A stretch of 6,758 nucleotides of DNA, from the NCBI GenBank assembly GCA_003135995.1, contig PNBM01000356.1, positions 15,250-22,007 on the forward strand, written 5' to 3'. Within the stretch, counting starts at the first letter, position 1; every line of letters begins with the position of its first letter. The notes below the pieces were generated by a model. The model saw nothing but the letters and a program-made list of their open reading frames with translations. It ran no database searches and was not told the origin of the DNA. This DNA comes from Ignavibacteriota bacterium. Lineage in GTDB: Bacteria > Bacteroidota > Ignavibacteria > Tepidaquicellales > Tepidaquicellaceae. Positions 6,114 through 6,758 of this stretch are shown one piece after another. The position numbers and the translations under genes are program-made.

Positions 6114-6758
6114 ATGAGCTTGTCTGAATTTAAATATCTCGATTATAGAGATCTTAATGCTATTAATGTTGAAGAATTAAATATTTTAAATCTTGAGCCA
6201 GTAAATATTTCATTCAGGCATTTTAGAGGTCAAAATTTAGTTAAGAAAATTTTATTTTTCATGATTCGAGAAGGATTAATCAGATTAACGAAAAAACTTT
6301 TTTCTCAAAGGTATAATAAATATTTAAATTCAAAGATTTGTCTTGTTAAGGCGACAGACAAAAACGGAAAAAAATATATTGGAATGCAGTTTTCCAAAGA
6401 TCAACCTGTTTTTTATTTTTTAAACGCTCAATTTGAGAACTTAGAAAATTATTATAAAAAATTTTATTATAATCCTTTCATAGGATATTTACCGAATGAG
6501 ATTTTGATTTATCCGCAATCGGATTCAAATAAATTTAAATCTATTAATTTTATAAATAATAATAATGATATATCTATCTCAAAAAATAAGACTGATTTGT
6601 ATATAATTGGTTGCGGAGATTATTTTAGAACTTACGTTTATCCTCATTTTAAAAAATCTTTTAATCTAGCAGCAGCAATTGATTTTAATTATGAAATATT
6701 AAGAAACAAATTTCTTAACAAGTTTAAAATTAAGACCAATGATTTTTATGAAGCTATC
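6114..6758 (+). CDS. Gfo/Idh/MocA-type oxidoreductase with N-terminal extension (3' end outside window)
   Basis: This gene starts 3 bp after the preceding stop and stays open for 215 codons to the right edge, so only its 5' part is seen. Residues 1 to about 158 form a lysine- and aromatic-rich region that I do not recognise. A Rossmann segment follows: L-Y-I-I-G-C-G-D-Y at 162-170, then T-Y-V-Y-P-H-F, and A-A-A-I-D-F-N with the acidic residue expected at the end of the second strand. This order (GxG, then a P near the helix, then a D-F-N) is the NAD(P)-binding start of Gfo/Idh/MocA dehydrogenases, which oxidise or reduce sugars and nucleotide sugars. In most members that motif lies at the extreme N-terminus, so about 160 residues in front of it are unusual. 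The catalytic E-K-P motif would lie beyond the window. The ATG at 6114 has an A-rich leader but no Shine-Dalgarno. Confidence 0.65.
   Translation, partial: MSLSEFKYLDYRDLNAINVEELNILNLEPVNISFRHFRGQNLVKKILFFMIREGLIRLTKKLFSQRYNKYLNSKICLVKATDKNGKKYIGMQFSKDQPVFYFLNAQFENLENYYKKFYYNPFIGYLPNEILIYPQSDSNKFKSINFINNNNDISISKNKTDLYIIGCGDYFRTYVYPHFKKSFNLAAAIDFNYEILRNKFLNKFKIKTNDFYEAI

Overview
The window is a strongly AT-rich stretch with eight tightly packed genes on the + strand. It reads as part of a cell-surface polysaccharide (O-antigen, capsule or exopolysaccharide) biosynthesis locus. Most genes have an A-rich leader with no clear Shine-Dalgarno sequence; only the first has a GGAG. That, with the low GC and the gene content, would fit a Bacteroidota-type or related (Ignavibacteria/Chlorobi-like) bacterium. 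The assignment is an inference from style, not from a marker gene.

Layout: 1-150 is an AT-rich leader, possibly with the last few codons of an upstream gene. Then follow an acyl carrier protein (151-387), an SDR/FabG-like ketoreductase (396-1142), a family 2 glycosyltransferase whose conserved N-terminus starts before any ATG/GTG/TTG (about 1149-2057), a GNAT-fold acyltransferase-like protein (2062-3078) and a NodB-type polysaccharide deacetylase (3075-3974). A 50-bp spacer leads to an extended-SDR nucleotide-sugar enzyme with a UDP-glucuronate-decarboxylase-like active site (4025-4996). Then come a GT-B family 4 glycosyltransferase with a TTG start (4998-6110) and the 5' part of a Gfo/Idh/MocA-type oxidoreductase with a long N-terminal extension (6114 to the window edge). 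Spacings of -4 to +8 bp within each block indicate co-transcription. The 50-bp gap at 3975-4024 is the only internal place where a second promoter is likely.

Working model (inference): the ACP and the ketoreductase make a carrier-bound hydroxyacyl group, and the GNAT-like protein may transfer it to an amino sugar. The deacetylase would remove N-acetyl groups from a glycan or glycolipid intermediate. The extended SDR and the Gfo/Idh/MocA protein would make or alter a nucleotide sugar, and the two glycosyltransferases would build the repeat unit. No mobile elements, RNA genes or CRISPR arrays were seen. The most unusual point is the GT2 start: its frame continues directly from the SDR stop codon with no standard initiation codon ahead of its conserved first strand.
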